In this document: one piece after another, positions 30,097-39,495 of the stretch
Numbering within the stretch: the first letter of the stretch is position 1
How the letters are laid out: every line of letters begins with the position of its first letter
Origin: Bradyrhizobium sp. C9
GTDB lineage: Bacteria; Pseudomonadota; Alphaproteobacteria; Rhizobiales; Xanthobacteraceae
Reading direction: 5' to 3'
NCBI RefSeq assembly: GCF_002532045.1
Contig: NZ_NWTG01000011.1
Span: 10,001 to 74,000, forward strand
DNA: 64,000 bases
The notes under the pieces: model-generated
The model's input: only the letters and a program-made list of their open reading frames with translations
What the model was told of the DNA's origin: nothing
Databases searched by the model: none
Made by a program: the position numbers and the translations under genes

Positions 30097-31203
30097 ATGC
30101 GAGGACAGTGGCTAGGGTCATATCGAGGTACAACAGAGGGCGCGGTCACAATCGAAGTGGACGATCTCGGCGACCATTATGAAGGAATGGCCTACGTCTT
30201 TCCTAGCGACCGGAGCTACCCGCCGATCGCCGGCGCCGTGAGGTCGGTCGACAAATCGGATAACTTCACTTTGCGGATCATGACGGACGTCATCGACCTG
30301 CAACATGGTGTCCTCGTTCCATGGAGCGCGGCGAGACAGTATTATCCTAATGTTACGCTCGATCCGGCGATCGACACTACGTGGTCGTGCGACGAGACGA
30401 ATAACGTCCTCGCTGTTGATTTCACCAGTGCTTCGGGGGGATCAGGAAAGGCACACCTTAGGCGATCGGACGCGAGCAGACCACCGGACCGGAAACCGAT
30501 TGCGAAAATCGATGGCTGGAGCGCGTTTAAGGAGTATGCACTTGCCTTGGAGCCTAATCGCTATGTCTTTAGAGGACAGGAAAGCTGCGAGTGGCGACTA
30601 CGCACGTTCTTCCATCGATCAGGCCGAGCCAATCTCTACAAATTCGTGAATCAAGACATCTCACAGCTGCACGCTCACCTTAGCAGCTTAACACGACACC
30701 ATTTTAATCTGAGAGATGAGTTAGAGAATGGGGCTTTCTATAGCCTAGCACAGCACCACGGCTATCCGACACCCCTTTTGGACTGGACGTACTCACCCTT
30801 CATTGCCGCATATTTCGCATTCCGTAAGAGGCGAGCTGACGGAGAGTGTGCGCGCATATTCGTGTTCGATCAGCGAGAGTGGGTTAGGGACATTCCAAGA
30901 TCACCGCTGGTGACCGGCACTTTGCCTCATTTTTCTCTTCTCAGTCCCTTAGCCATCAATAACCCCCGAATGGTACCGCAGCAGGCACTTTCCACCATTG
31001 CGAACGTCGATGACATCGAGGAATTCATCGCGTTTAATGAGCGTGACCATCGTAAAACCTATCTCGAAGTAATCGACTTGCCCTTTTCCGAGCGGCCGCG
31101 GATCATCCAAGAGTTAGGTTTGATGGGTATCACCGCAGGGTCGATATTTCCGGGCCTCGATGGTGCATGCGAGCAGTTGAGGGAGAAGAACTTCAACTTC
31201 TGA
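30097..31203 (+). CDS. FRG domain-containing protein
   Basis: A 368-residue protein. Residues about 1-125 form an unassigned beta-rich domain. The FRG domain follows, with YVFRGQ (156-161) and LAQHHGYPTPLLDWTYSP (217-234), ending with AAYFAF. FRG domains are named for the Phe-Arg-Gly motif and are recurrent in mobile and defence contexts, but their biochemistry is unclear. Codon use and base composition are visibly AT-richer than the flanks. It shares a divergent promoter region with the HEPN gene. I see no toxin or nuclease motif outside the FRG domain. Confidence 0.85.
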   Translation: MRGQWLGSYRGTTEGAVTIEVDDLGDHYEGMAYVFPSDRSYPPIAGAVRSVDKSDNFTLRIMTDVIDLQHGVLVPWSAARQYYPNVTLDPAIDTTWSCDETNNVLAVDFTSASGGSGKAHLRRSDASRPPDRKPIAKIDGWSAFKEYALALEPNRYVFRGQESCEWRLRTFFHRSGRANLYKFVNQDISQLHAHLSSLTRHHFNLRDELENGAFYSLAQHHGYPTPLLDWTYSPFIAAYFAFRKRRADGECARIFVFDQREWVRDIPRSPLVTGTLPHFSLLSPLAINNPRMVPQQALSTIANVDDIEEFIAFNERDHRKTYLEVIDLPFSERPRIIQELGLMGITAGSIFPGLDGACEQLREKNFNF

Positions 31204-31220
31204 GCATCGACTAGGCAGCG

Positions 31221-31307
31221 CGTCAGAACAGCGGCGGAATCTGCGCGACCTTCAGCGGGCCCAGGAACACCGCGCCGTCGGCGAAGCGCAGCGGGAAGCT
31301 GCGCGCT
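31221..31307. repeat. Right 87-bp direct repeat (3' end of DUF2125 gene)
   Basis: The native copy of the repeat. It covers the last 28 codons and the stop of the DUF2125 gene plus 2 bp downstream. See 29369-29455 for the duplicate. Confidence 0.95.
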
Positions 31308-32410
31308 TTCTTGCCTTCGAGCGTCGCCTCGGTGCCGAGCGAATTGATGCCGGCGGAGATGCCGGCATTGGCGTTCTGCTTGATCACCTTGCCGAGGCCG
31401 GGGATCGCGCGGTCCAGCGCGCCAAAGAGATTGCTGAGATCCTGGCTCTTCACACCAGGGGCGACGCGATCGAGCGTCGACTGCGGCACGCCCTCCTCGA
31501 GCATCTTGTCGATGCCGAGCGCGGGGATGACGCGCTCGAGGCCGGCGACCGTCATCTGCAGCTCGCCCTCGATGCGGCCTTGCGCGTTGAGGCGCAGCGT
31601 GCCGGCCGCGACCGATAGCACATCGCCCTGCTCGATCCGCGACTGCTGGATCTCGACGCTGCCGCCGGCCGCCTGGATCTCGCGGAAGCGATCCGGCCAC
31701 GGTTTCGGCGAGAAATCCTTCAGGCCGTTCAGCCGCGCATGGATGTCGGCGTTGAACGGCTGGGTGAGCAGCGGATGCACCTCCTGCAGAGTGCCGCCGG
31801 CAATCTGCAGCACGGTCTCGATCGCCGGGCTGTCCGGCGCCGAGCCTTCGACCTGCCTGCCGTGCAGCTCGATATGATTGACGCGCATCAGCGGCGTCGG
31901 CGCGGGACCGCCGGTGCGATCGATCGCGAGATTGTCGAACACCAGCGAAGCGCGCTGCGGCACCGCCGGCAGGCCGACCACGCTGGAGCGTCCGAGACTC
32001 CAGTTGACCTGTAGCGTCGGCTGCGCGTTGCGCTCGGCGATCGTGGCCGGGCCCTTGAACTCCGCGATCACGAGCTTGGGATCGTAGATCTGCGCCACGA
32101 CCAGGATCTCGACCAGCCGCGCCACGAACGACATTTGCGGCGAGGCGGTCTGCGACACCAGCATCACGCTGGGCTGCTCGCAGCGGATTTCGAGCCGGAA
32201 CGGGTAACCCGCCACCGAGCGCTTGTCGCAATCATAGACCCGGCCCGCCGTCGCCTCCTGCGCGCGCCAGGCATCGGCCTGCACGCCAACCTGCGAGGCG
32301 GCGAAGAACCAGAAGCCGCTCCACAGCACCGCGGCGATCAGGACCACGACGGGGACGGCATAGAGGCCGAGGCGCGAGCGACGGCGGGGGGCTGAGTTCA
32401 AATCGGACAT
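31223..32410 (-). CDS. DUF2125 domain-containing protein
   Basis: A 395-residue protein with an N-terminal membrane anchor (YAVPVVVLIAAVLWSGFWFF) and a large periplasmic part with many beta strands, typical of the alphaproteobacterial DUF2125 family of unknown function. The ATG at 32410 (MSDLNSAPRRRSR) is preferred over the longer frame to 32479. Two cysteines occur early (VYDCDKRS and EIRCEQPS). Its 3' end has been duplicated around the adjacent HEPN/FRG insert, yet the coding sequence itself looks complete. Confidence 0.85.
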   Translation of the reverse strand: MSDLNSAPRRRSRLGLYAVPVVVLIAAVLWSGFWFFAASQVGVQADAWRAQEATAGRVYDCDKRSVAGYPFRLEIRCEQPSVMLVSQTASPQMSFVARLVEILVVAQIYDPKLVIAEFKGPATIAERNAQPTLQVNWSLGRSSVVGLPAVPQRASLVFDNLAIDRTGGPAPTPLMRVNHIELHGRQVEGSAPDSPAIETVLQIAGGTLQEVHPLLTQPFNADIHARLNGLKDFSPKPWPDRFREIQAAGGSVEIQQSRIEQGDVLSVAAGTLRLNAQGRIEGELQMTVAGLERVIPALGIDKMLEEGVPQSTLDRVAPGVKSQDLSNLFGALDRAIPGLGKVIKQNANAGISAGINSLGTEATLEGKKARSFPLRFADGAVFLGPLKVAQIPPLF

Positions 32411-32464
32411 GCGGCGTCCTTTGGCGGTCGAATTTGTCAAAATCGAAGCGGCAGCAGGCCGCGG

Positions 32465-32530
32465 GCAACCCTTACGCACCTCTTGCGCAATCCTCGCGCA
32501 ACCTTTGCGTAACCCTTAGGTAACCCTTGG
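32465..32530. repeat. Degenerate short tandem repeat
   Basis: Several imperfect copies of a unit like GCGCAACCTTTGCGTAACCCTT follow one another between the DUF2125 and chaC genes. The sequence alternates CCTTNNG-type blocks. It may be replication slippage or a cluster of protein-binding sites. Confidence 0.45.
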
Positions 32531-32586
32531 AAACATCACGGAATCTGCTTCGCTTCGACGGCGTGTTCTGCTAGCCCATCTGCGCG

Positions 32587-33195
32587 ATGTCAGCAAATCC
32601 TCCCGATTCCGAAACCGACGGCGACCTCTGGGTGTTCGGCTACGGCTCGCTGATGTGGAAGCCCGGCTTCGAGTTCCTGGAGCAGGTGCCGGCGCGGCTG
32701 ATCGGCGAGCATCGCGCGCTCTGCGTCTATTCGTTCGACCACCGCGGCACGCCGGAGAAGCCGGGCCTGGTGCTCGGCCTCGACCGTGGCGGCGCATGCC
32801 GCGGCATCGCGTTCCGCGTCGCCGCCCGCCTGCGCCACGACACCATCGCCTATTTGCGGGCGCGCGAGCAGACCACCAACGTCTACCGCGAGGTGATGCG
32901 CTCGGTGTGGCTGGAGAATGCGGCGCGCGATCGCGTCTCCGCGCTGGCCTATGTGGTCGATCGCGGCCATGTGCAATATGCCGGGCGGCTGTCGCTCGCC
33001 GAGCAGCTGCGCCTGGTGCAGCAGGGCCATGGCCGCTCCGGCAACAACCGCGACTATGTGCTCTCGACCGTCGCATCGATCGAGAAGCAGGGTTTTCGCG
33101 ATCAGCCGCTGCACCAGCTGGCGGTGATGCTGCATGATTCGGGCATGACGCTGCATCGCGATGCGCGTGCGGCGGACGGGCTCGACCAGGCCTGA
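32587..33195 (+). CDS. chaC: Gamma-glutamylcyclotransferase, ChaC type
   Basis: A 202-residue cytoplasmic enzyme that should split glutathione into 5-oxoproline and Cys-Gly. The substrate-binding loop is VFGYGSLMWKPGFEF near the N terminus, as in ChaC, and the fold continues through VYSFDHRGTPEKPG and the YREVMRSVW region. The length fits the bacterial family. It is divergent from the DUF2125 gene and upstream of the TPR-caspase gene on the same strand, about 110 bp apart, so they may or may not be co-transcribed. Confidence 0.9.
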   Translation: MSANPPDSETDGDLWVFGYGSLMWKPGFEFLEQVPARLIGEHRALCVYSFDHRGTPEKPGLVLGLDRGGACRGIAFRVAARLRHDTIAYLRAREQTTNVYREVMRSVWLENAARDRVSALAYVVDRGHVQYAGRLSLAEQLRLVQQGHGRSGNNRDYVLSTVASIEKQGFRDQPLHQLAVMLHDSGMTLHRDARAADGLDQA

Positions 33196-33303
33196 GTGCT
33201 GATGCTCCGTTGGCGTCGATCGCATGCGTCGAGGAACCCGTTCGCGGAATTTTGCCACGGCGCGAACAATATTGTGGTCTCAATTTCCGGTCGCTGGAAT
33301 GGA

Positions 33304-35124
33304 ATGACCGGAATGCGCCCCTCATTGCCCAAGCTCGCCGCACTCGGCCTGCTGTTGCTGCTGAACTCACCATCTCATGCCGGCCTGCGAGAGGATGGCG
33401 CGGCGTGCGATGCCAAGGATCCGCACCCGGAGCTCGCGATCCCCGCCTGCACCCGCCTGATCGCGGCCAATCCGAGGGGGCGCGACCTTTCGATCACCTA
33501 TTACAACCGGGCGCTCGCCTGGCACAACAAGGGCGATCTGGCGAAAGCCAAGGCGGACTACGATCAGTCGATCGCGATCAATCCGACGTTTGCGCCATCC
33601 TATGGTCAGCGGGCCAAGGTCTATCTGCAGAACCAGGACTATGACCGCGCGCTGAGCGACTTCGATCAGGCGATCCGGCTCAAGCCTGCCGGTCCGTTCA
33701 GCGCCGGCTGGTTCAACAATCGCGCCGAGCTGTTCGTCGCCACTGGAGACTATGATCGCGCGCTGGTCGATTACGGCAAGTCCATCGAGCTCGATCCCAA
33801 CTCGTGGTACGCCTATGTCAATCGCGCGCTGGTCTATGATTTCAGCGGCAAGGACCGGCTCGCGGCGCTGCATTGCCAGGATGCGATCAAGCTCGCGCCG
33901 CGCGCAGCCGGCCCCTATTATTGCAAGGCCGTGGTCGAGATCAGCGCCGGCGATCTCGACAATGCCGCGCGCGACATCGAGCGCGCGATCGGCATCCAGG
34001 ATGGGCAATCCGAGTTCTACTCGCTACGCGGCCTGACGCTCGCGAGCAGAGGCGAGCTCGACCAGGCGATGCGCGACTACGACCACGCCACGCAACTGAA
34101 TGCGCAGGGCGCGCTGAATTACGCGCGGCGGGGCCTCGCCGACGAGAAGAAAGGCGATATCGATGGCGCGCGCGCCGACTTCCGGCACGCGCTCGACGTC
34201 ATCGGCCTCGATCAGCTCGACCGCACCCAGGGCCAGCGCGTCGCCAGGGAAGGTTTGCGCCGGCTGGATCAGGTCGCCGCCACGGAGAAGAGCGTGGTCG
34301 CGGATCACGGCGCGGCCAAGCCTGGCACGGCCAGTCCCGCGCCCGCGCTCGCCGCGGCCGTTCCGGTCCCGCCGCTCGGCCCGAGTCCAAAGGCAACAAC
34401 GGCCGAACGGCGCATCGCCCTGGTCGTAGGCAACTCGAAATACCGCTCGGTCCCGGCACTGCCGAACCCCGGCCAGGACGCCGCGGCGATTGCCGATACG
34501 CTGCGCGCGGTCGGCTTTCAGGATGTCCGCCTCGTCACCGACGCGACGCGGGATAGCCTGGTCGAAGCCCTCAAATCATTCGCCAACGCGGCCGACGGCG
34601 CCGACTGGGCCGTGATCTACTATGCCGGGCACGGCATGGAGATGGCAGGTGAGAACTATCTGGTGCCGGTCGATGCCAAACTCGCGACCGATCGCGACGT
34701 GTCGTTCGAGGCCGTCGCCCTGACCCAGGTGATGGGCGCCACCGAGGGGGCGCGCAAGCTGCATCTCGTCATTCTCGATGCCTGCCGCGACAACCCCTTC
34801 GCCAACCAGATCAAGCGCACCGTCGCGTCACGCTCGATCGGCAGGGGATTGGCCCAGGTCGAACCCGACAGCGGCACGCTGGTCGTCTACGCCGCCAAGC
34901 ACGGTCAGGTCGCGCTCGACGGCGACGGCGGTCACAGCCCGTTCGTGACCGCCCTGATCAAGCGCATGCAGACGCCGCGGATCGAGATCCGCAAGCTGTT
35001 CGACCTCGTGCGCGACGACGTCATGGCGGCGACGGACCGGCGGCAGCAGCCCTTCAGCTACGGTTCGGTGCCGGGAGCTGAGGATTTCTACTTCGTCGGC
35101 GCGAGCCAGAATGCGGCGAAGTAA
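33304..35124 (+). CDS. TPR and caspase-like (peptidase C14) protein
   Basis: A 606-residue exported protein. A signal peptide (about 1-26) is followed by roughly six tetratricopeptide repeats (about 45-310), a proline/alanine linker and a C-terminal caspase-fold domain (about 345-600). The catalytic dyad is H443 in YYAGHGMEM and C494 in LDACRDNPF. Bacterial caspase homologues usually cleave after basic residues. Here the TPR part presumably recruits partners in the periplasm. An ATG at 33313 is an alternative start. No substrate or partner gene is obvious nearby. Confidence 0.9.
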   Translation: MTGMRPSLPKLAALGLLLLLNSPSHAGLREDGAACDAKDPHPELAIPACTRLIAANPRGRDLSITYYNRALAWHNKGDLAKAKADYDQSIAINPTFAPSYGQRAKVYLQNQDYDRALSDFDQAIRLKPAGPFSAGWFNNRAELFVATGDYDRALVDYGKSIELDPNSWYAYVNRALVYDFSGKDRLAALHCQDAIKLAPRAAGPYYCKAVVEISAGDLDNAARDIERAIGIQDGQSEFYSLRGLTLASRGELDQAMRDYDHATQLNAQGALNYARRGLADEKKGDIDGARADFRHALDVIGLDQLDRTQGQRVAREGLRRLDQVAATEKSVVADHGAAKPGTASPAPALAAAVPVPPLGPSPKATTAERRIALVVGNSKYRSVPALPNPGQDAAAIADTLRAVGFQDVRLVTDATRDSLVEALKSFANAADGADWAVIYYAGHGMEMAGENYLVPVDAKLATDRDVSFEAVALTQVMGATEGARKLHLVILDACRDNPFANQIKRTVASRSIGRGLAQVEPDSGTLVVYAAKHGQVALDGDGGHSPFVTALIKRMQTPRIEIRKLFDLVRDDVMAATDRRQQPFSYGSVPGAEDFYFVGASQNAAK

Positions 35125-35291
35125 TCCGTGTCCGCGGTCGAGATGATGCGTTCGAGAATGTGGCCGCCGTCCGGCATTTGTTGCGGCAAGACAAATCGCG
35201 GCGGGTGTATGGCGGCGGCCTGTGACATTTAGGCTTTTGCATCGCAGCGCAGACGGATAGAAGCTCATCCGCGAACATCGACACTGATGCA

Positions 35292-38200
35292 ATGAACCTC
35301 TCCGCCCCCTTCATCCGCCGGCCGGTCGGCACCACGCTGCTGTCCCTTGGACTGGTGGTGGCGGGCATCATTGCGTTCTTCAAGCTGCCGGTGTCGCCGC
35401 TGCCCGACGTCGACATCCCGACCATCATGGTACAGGCGACCCTGCCCGGCGCCAGCCCGGCCGACGTCGCTTCCACCGTGGCGAGCCCGCTGGAGCGCCA
35501 CCTCGGCCAGATCGCCAGCGTCACCGAAATGACGTCAACGTCTTCGCTCGGCTCCGCCCGCATCACGCTGCAGTTCGACATCGACCGTGACATCAACGGC
35601 GCCGCGCGCGACGTGCAGGCGGCCATCAACGCGGCGCGCGCCGACCTGCCGACCAACCTCCGCGCCAACCCCACCTACCGCAAGTTCAACCCGGCCTCGG
35701 CGCCGATCCTGATCTACACCCTGACCTCGGACACGCTGACGCCGGCCGAGCTTTATGATGCCGCCTCGACCGTGCTGGCCCAGAAGCTGTCGCAGGTCGA
35801 AGGCGTCGGCGAAGTCTCGGTCGGCGGCGGCTCGCTGCCCGCGGTGCGGGTCGAGCTGATCCCGCCGGCGCTGTACAAATACGGCATCGGGCTCGAGGAC
35901 GTCCGTGCCGCGCTGTCGAGCGCCAATGCGCACAGCCCGAAGGGCGGCATCGACGTCGGCGACCAGCGCTACCAGATCTACGCCAACGACCAGGCCCGCA
36001 AGGCCGCGGACTACAAGCCGCTGGTCGTCGCCTACCGCAACGGCGCGGCGGTGCGCCTGACCGATGTCGGCGACGTCATCGATTCCGTCGAGAATGTGCG
36101 CACGCTCGGCCTTTCCAACGGCAAGCCGGCCGTCGTGATGATCGTGTACCGGCAGTCGGGCGCCAACATCATCAAGATGGTCGACAGCGTGAAGGGGCTG
36201 ATGCCGCAGCTCAGGGCCTCGGTCTCGCCGGCGATCGACATCACGCTGGCGATGGACCGCTCGAAGACGATCCGGGCCTCGCTGCACGACGTCGAGATCA
36301 CGCTGCTGATCGCCGTCGCGCTGGTGATCCTCGTCGTGTTCGCGTTCCTGCGCAACGCCCGCGCCACGCTGGTGCCTGTGGTCGCGGTCGGCGTGTCGTT
36401 GATCGCGACCTTCGCCGTGATGTATTTGCTCGGCTACACCCTCGACATCTTCTCGCTGATGGCGCTGACGGTGGCAACCGGCTTCGTGGTCGACGACGCC
36501 ATCGTGGTGCTGGAGAACATCGCCCGCCACATGGATGCCGGGATGTCGCGGCTGGAGGCGACGCTGGTCGGCACCCGCGAGGTCGGCTTCACCGTGCTGT
36601 CGATGAGTGTGTCGCTGATCGCGGTGTTCGTGCCGATCCTGCTGATGGGCGGGCTGGTCGGCCGCCTGTTCCGCGAATTCGCCATGACGATCACCATCGC
36701 GATCGTGATCTCGCTGGTGGTCTCGCTGACGACGACGCCGATGATGTGCGCGGTGCTGCTGCGCAAGGAGGAAGGCCAGCCGCATGGCTGGATCTACCGG
36801 ATCAACGAACGCGCCTTCGAGCTGATGCTGAGCGGCTACCGCGCGACGCTCGGCCTCGCGCTGCGCCATCCGCTGCTGGTGATGCTGATCCTCGGCTGCA
36901 CGCTTTACCTGAATGTCCATCTCTACACGGTGGTGCCGAAGGGCTTCGTGCCGCAACAGGATACCGGGCTGCTGATCGGCTCGATCCAGGCCGATCAGAG
37001 CACCTCGTTCCAGCTGATGCAGCAGAAGCTGACCCAGTTCATCGACATCGTGAAGTCAGATCCGGCGGTCGACACCGCGGTCGGCTTCACCGGCGGCGGC
37101 GGCGTCGGCCCGGGCGGCACCAACACCGGCACCGTGTTCGCCTCGCTGAAGCCGATGAATGAACGCAAGCTGCGCGCCGACAAGGTGATCGAGCGGCTGC
37201 GCGATCCGCTGGCTCAGGTCGCGGGCGCCACCCTGTTCCTGCAATCGATCGGCGATCTCGGCGCCGGCGGCCGCTCGGGCAATGCGGCCTATCAATACAC
37301 GCTGAAGGGCTCGACCTTCGAGCAGCTGAACGAGTGGACGCCCAAGCTCGTCGCCGCCTTGCAGAAGGAGCCGACGCTCGCCGACGTCAACACCGACCAG
37401 CAGAACAAGGCGCTGCAAGCCAACCTAGTGATCGATCGCGATGCCGCCTCGCGGCTCGGGATCAGCGTCAGCCAGCTCGACAACACGCTCTATGACGCGT
37501 TCGGGCAGCGCCAGGTCTCGACCATCTTCGTCGCGCGCAACCAGTATCACGTCATCATGGAGGTCGCGCCGCGCTTCTCGCAGGACCCGCAGATCCTAAA
37601 GGAGGTCTACATCTCGACCTCGGGCGGATCAGCGAGCGGCACGCAGAGCACCAATGCGGTGGCCGGAACGGTGGCCTCGTCCTCGCAGAAGAGCTCGATC
37701 AGCTCGGTCGCCGCCAGTGTGGTGCGCAATCAGGCCACCAACTCGATCGGCGCCACCGGCAAGGGCGTCGCCTCGACCGGGACCGCGGTCTCGACCAGCG
37801 CGGAGACGATGATCCCGCTGTCGAGCGTCGCCCGCTTCGAGCACGGCGAGACGCCGCTTGCAGTCAACCACCAGGATTTGCTGGTCGCCAGCACCATCTC
37901 GTTCAATCTGCCGCCCGGCGTCTCGCTCAGCACCGCGACCACCACGATCGAGAACGCGATGCATGCGCTCGGCATGCCGGCGGGCATTTCCGGCGGGTTC
38001 GCGGGCTCCGCGAAGATCTTCCAGCAGGCGCTGGCGAACGAGCTGTTTTTGATTCTCGCGGCACTCGCGACGATCTACATCTCGCTCGGCATGCTCTACG
38101 AGAGTTACATCCACCCGCTGACCATCCTCTCCACCCTGCCCTCGGCCGGCGTCGGCGCGGTGGCGGCGCTGATGCTGTCGCACACCGATTTCGACATCAT

Positions 38201-38585
38201 CGGCATGATCGGGGTGATCCTGCTGGTCGGCATCGTGAAGAAGAACGCCATCATGATGATCGACTTCGCGCTCGATGCCGAGCGCCAGCGCGGACTGTCG
38301 TCGCGCGATGCGATCTACGAAGCCTGCATGATGCGGTTCCGCCCGATCATGATGACGACGCTTGCCGCGCTGTTCGGCGCGGTACCGCTGATGATCGGCC
38401 TCGGCGAGGGCAGCGAGCTGCGCCAGCCGCTCGGCATCGCGATCTTCGGCGGGCTGATCCTGAGCCAGATCCTGACGCTCTACACCACACCGGTGGTCTA
38501 TCTCTATCTCGACCGCGCCAGGCTCTGGACCCAGCGCCGCCGCGCTGCGCGACGGGCACGGCGGGCCACGGCACGCGCGTCCTGA
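35292..38585 (+). CDS. RND efflux permease (HAE1 / MdtB-like)
   Basis: A 1,097-residue inner-membrane proton antiporter with the duplicated RND topology, twelve transmembrane segments and large periplasmic loops. Familiar blocks include FIRRPVGTTLLSLGLVV at the N terminus and ATGFVVDDAIVVLENIARH. The second half contains an unusual insertion at about residues 776-838, rich in Ser, Thr, Ala and Val, before MIPLSSVARFEHGE. No membrane fusion protein or outer-membrane channel gene is adjacent, although such partners are required for tripartite efflux. It is monocistronic. Confidence 0.93.
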   Translation: MNLSAPFIRRPVGTTLLSLGLVVAGIIAFFKLPVSPLPDVDIPTIMVQATLPGASPADVASTVASPLERHLGQIASVTEMTSTSSLGSARITLQFDIDRDINGAARDVQAAINAARADLPTNLRANPTYRKFNPASAPILIYTLTSDTLTPAELYDAASTVLAQKLSQVEGVGEVSVGGGSLPAVRVELIPPALYKYGIGLEDVRAALSSANAHSPKGGIDVGDQRYQIYANDQARKAADYKPLVVAYRNGAAVRLTDVGDVIDSVENVRTLGLSNGKPAVVMIVYRQSGANIIKMVDSVKGLMPQLRASVSPAIDITLAMDRSKTIRASLHDVEITLLIAVALVILVVFAFLRNARATLVPVVAVGVSLIATFAVMYLLGYTLDIFSLMALTVATGFVVDDAIVVLENIARHMDAGMSRLEATLVGTREVGFTVLSMSVSLIAVFVPILLMGGLVGRLFREFAMTITIAIVISLVVSLTTTPMMCAVLLRKEEGQPHGWIYRINERAFELMLSGYRATLGLALRHPLLVMLILGCTLYLNVHLYTVVPKGFVPQQDTGLLIGSIQADQSTSFQLMQQKLTQFIDIVKSDPAVDTAVGFTGGGGVGPGGTNTGTVFASLKPMNERKLRADKVIERLRDPLAQVAGATLFLQSIGDLGAGGRSGNAAYQYTLKGSTFEQLNEWTPKLVAALQKEPTLADVNTDQQNKALQANLVIDRDAASRLGISVSQLDNTLYDAFGQRQVSTIFVARNQYHVIMEVAPRFSQDPQILKEVYISTSGGSASGTQSTNAVAGTVASSSQKSSISSVAASVVRNQATNSIGATGKGVASTGTAVSTSAETMIPLSSVARFEHGETPLAVNHQDLLVASTISFNLPPGVSLSTATTTIENAMHALGMPAGISGGFAGSAKIFQQALANELFLILAALATIYISLGMLYESYIHPLTILSTLPSAGVGAVAALMLSHTDFDIIGMIGVILLVGIVKKNAIMMIDFALDAERQRGLSSRDAIYEACMMRFRPIMMTTLAALFGAVPLMIGLGEGSELRQPLGIAIFGGLILSQILTLYTTPVVYLYLDRARLWTQRRRAARRARRATARAS

Positions 38586-38700
38586 CCAGGCCGCGTACGC
38601 GCAAATCCGAAGCGCGCGCGCAGAGTAGCGAGCTCCGCGTTACGCCTGAATAGCGGGCGTCGGCGATTCGTGAGCAGATGCAACAAAACTTGCACCAAGG

Positions 38701-39105
38701 CTATTTCGGTGCGGACAGTCTATCAACTTCCTGCTGGAATTTCTGCATGTCGTAACCCGCACCTTGCAGCATCGTGCTGTTGAAACGGACCAGCGCGGCG
38801 GTTGCGACGGCCTCCTTTATTTGCGCATCGGTCGCACCAGCGGCTTTTGCCAGTTTGGTGTGACCGTAAACGCAATAGACGCACGGAATCTGTGCTGCCA
38901 CACCGAGGGCAATGAGCTGCTTGGTCTTCGCGTCCAAAGCTCCCTTGGGATTCATCACGGCCAGCTGTTCGTCCCAATGCGGCTTCAGTACCTGGTCAGG
39001 AAATGTCTGTTTGAAATATTCAGGGGCCTCCTGAGCGCTGACACCCGGTCCCGTTGCCAAGGCAAACAACAGCGCCAAACCAGCATTCGCCAGTAAGGTT
39101 CTCAT
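38701..39105 (-). CDS. Periplasmic carboxymuconolactone decarboxylase-like protein
   Basis: A 134-residue protein with a signal peptide (MRTLLANAGLALLFALATGPGVSA) and an AhpD/CMD-like domain. The CxxC in IPCVYCVYGH, followed by His, is the redox-active motif of AhpD-type proteins rather than that of true CMD. The export signal suggests a thiol-redox role in the periplasm. It is a lone gene convergent with the RND permease. The substrate is unknown. Confidence 0.82.
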   Translation of the reverse strand: MRTLLANAGLALLFALATGPGVSAQEAPEYFKQTFPDQVLKPHWDEQLAVMNPKGALDAKTKQLIALGVAAQIPCVYCVYGHTKLAKAAGATDAQIKEAVATAALVRFNSTMLQGAGYDMQKFQQEVDRLSAPK

Positions 39106-39495
39106 GACTGATCTCCCTTAAGGGGACGCCGACAAAAAATCAGCGTGCAACCATGGTCTCCTGCAATGAAAGTCGCCGCATCGCCTCGCTGTGGCTCGAA
39201 ACCACGCCGGCGGCTTGCGGCGACCCTGATTACAGCAGGGAAATGCGATCGGCGAAATATGCTCGATGGTCTATTTTGCGCAGCAGCAATTGGGAGTCGC
39301 CGGGTCACCTGAGATCAGATTGAAGTGTCATCGCGCTTTGGCTTCTTGTCCGAAGTGATGTCCGCGCAAGCACGCTCCGCGTTTGTCGCGAGGGACGACG
39401 GCTTCGCACGTTGCCGGATCGTGCTTTGGGGTCGTTGACAGACCTTGTCCCACCTTGCCAATTTGCTGAAAGGCCCAGCGCAAGGAACTGATATT
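39106..39495. other. Intergenic region between divergent CMD-like and redoxin genes
   Basis: I see no gene in these 390 bp. The plus strand has a TTGACA at 39435-39440 without a matching -10. The first part reads as an upstream region of the CMD-like gene. Small open frames here have no ribosome binding sites. Confidence 0.4.

Noticed and set aside
35535..36956. 473-residue antisense open frame over the RND permease
   Set aside because: It is extremely rich in His, Arg and Gln, typical of the complement of membrane-protein codons.
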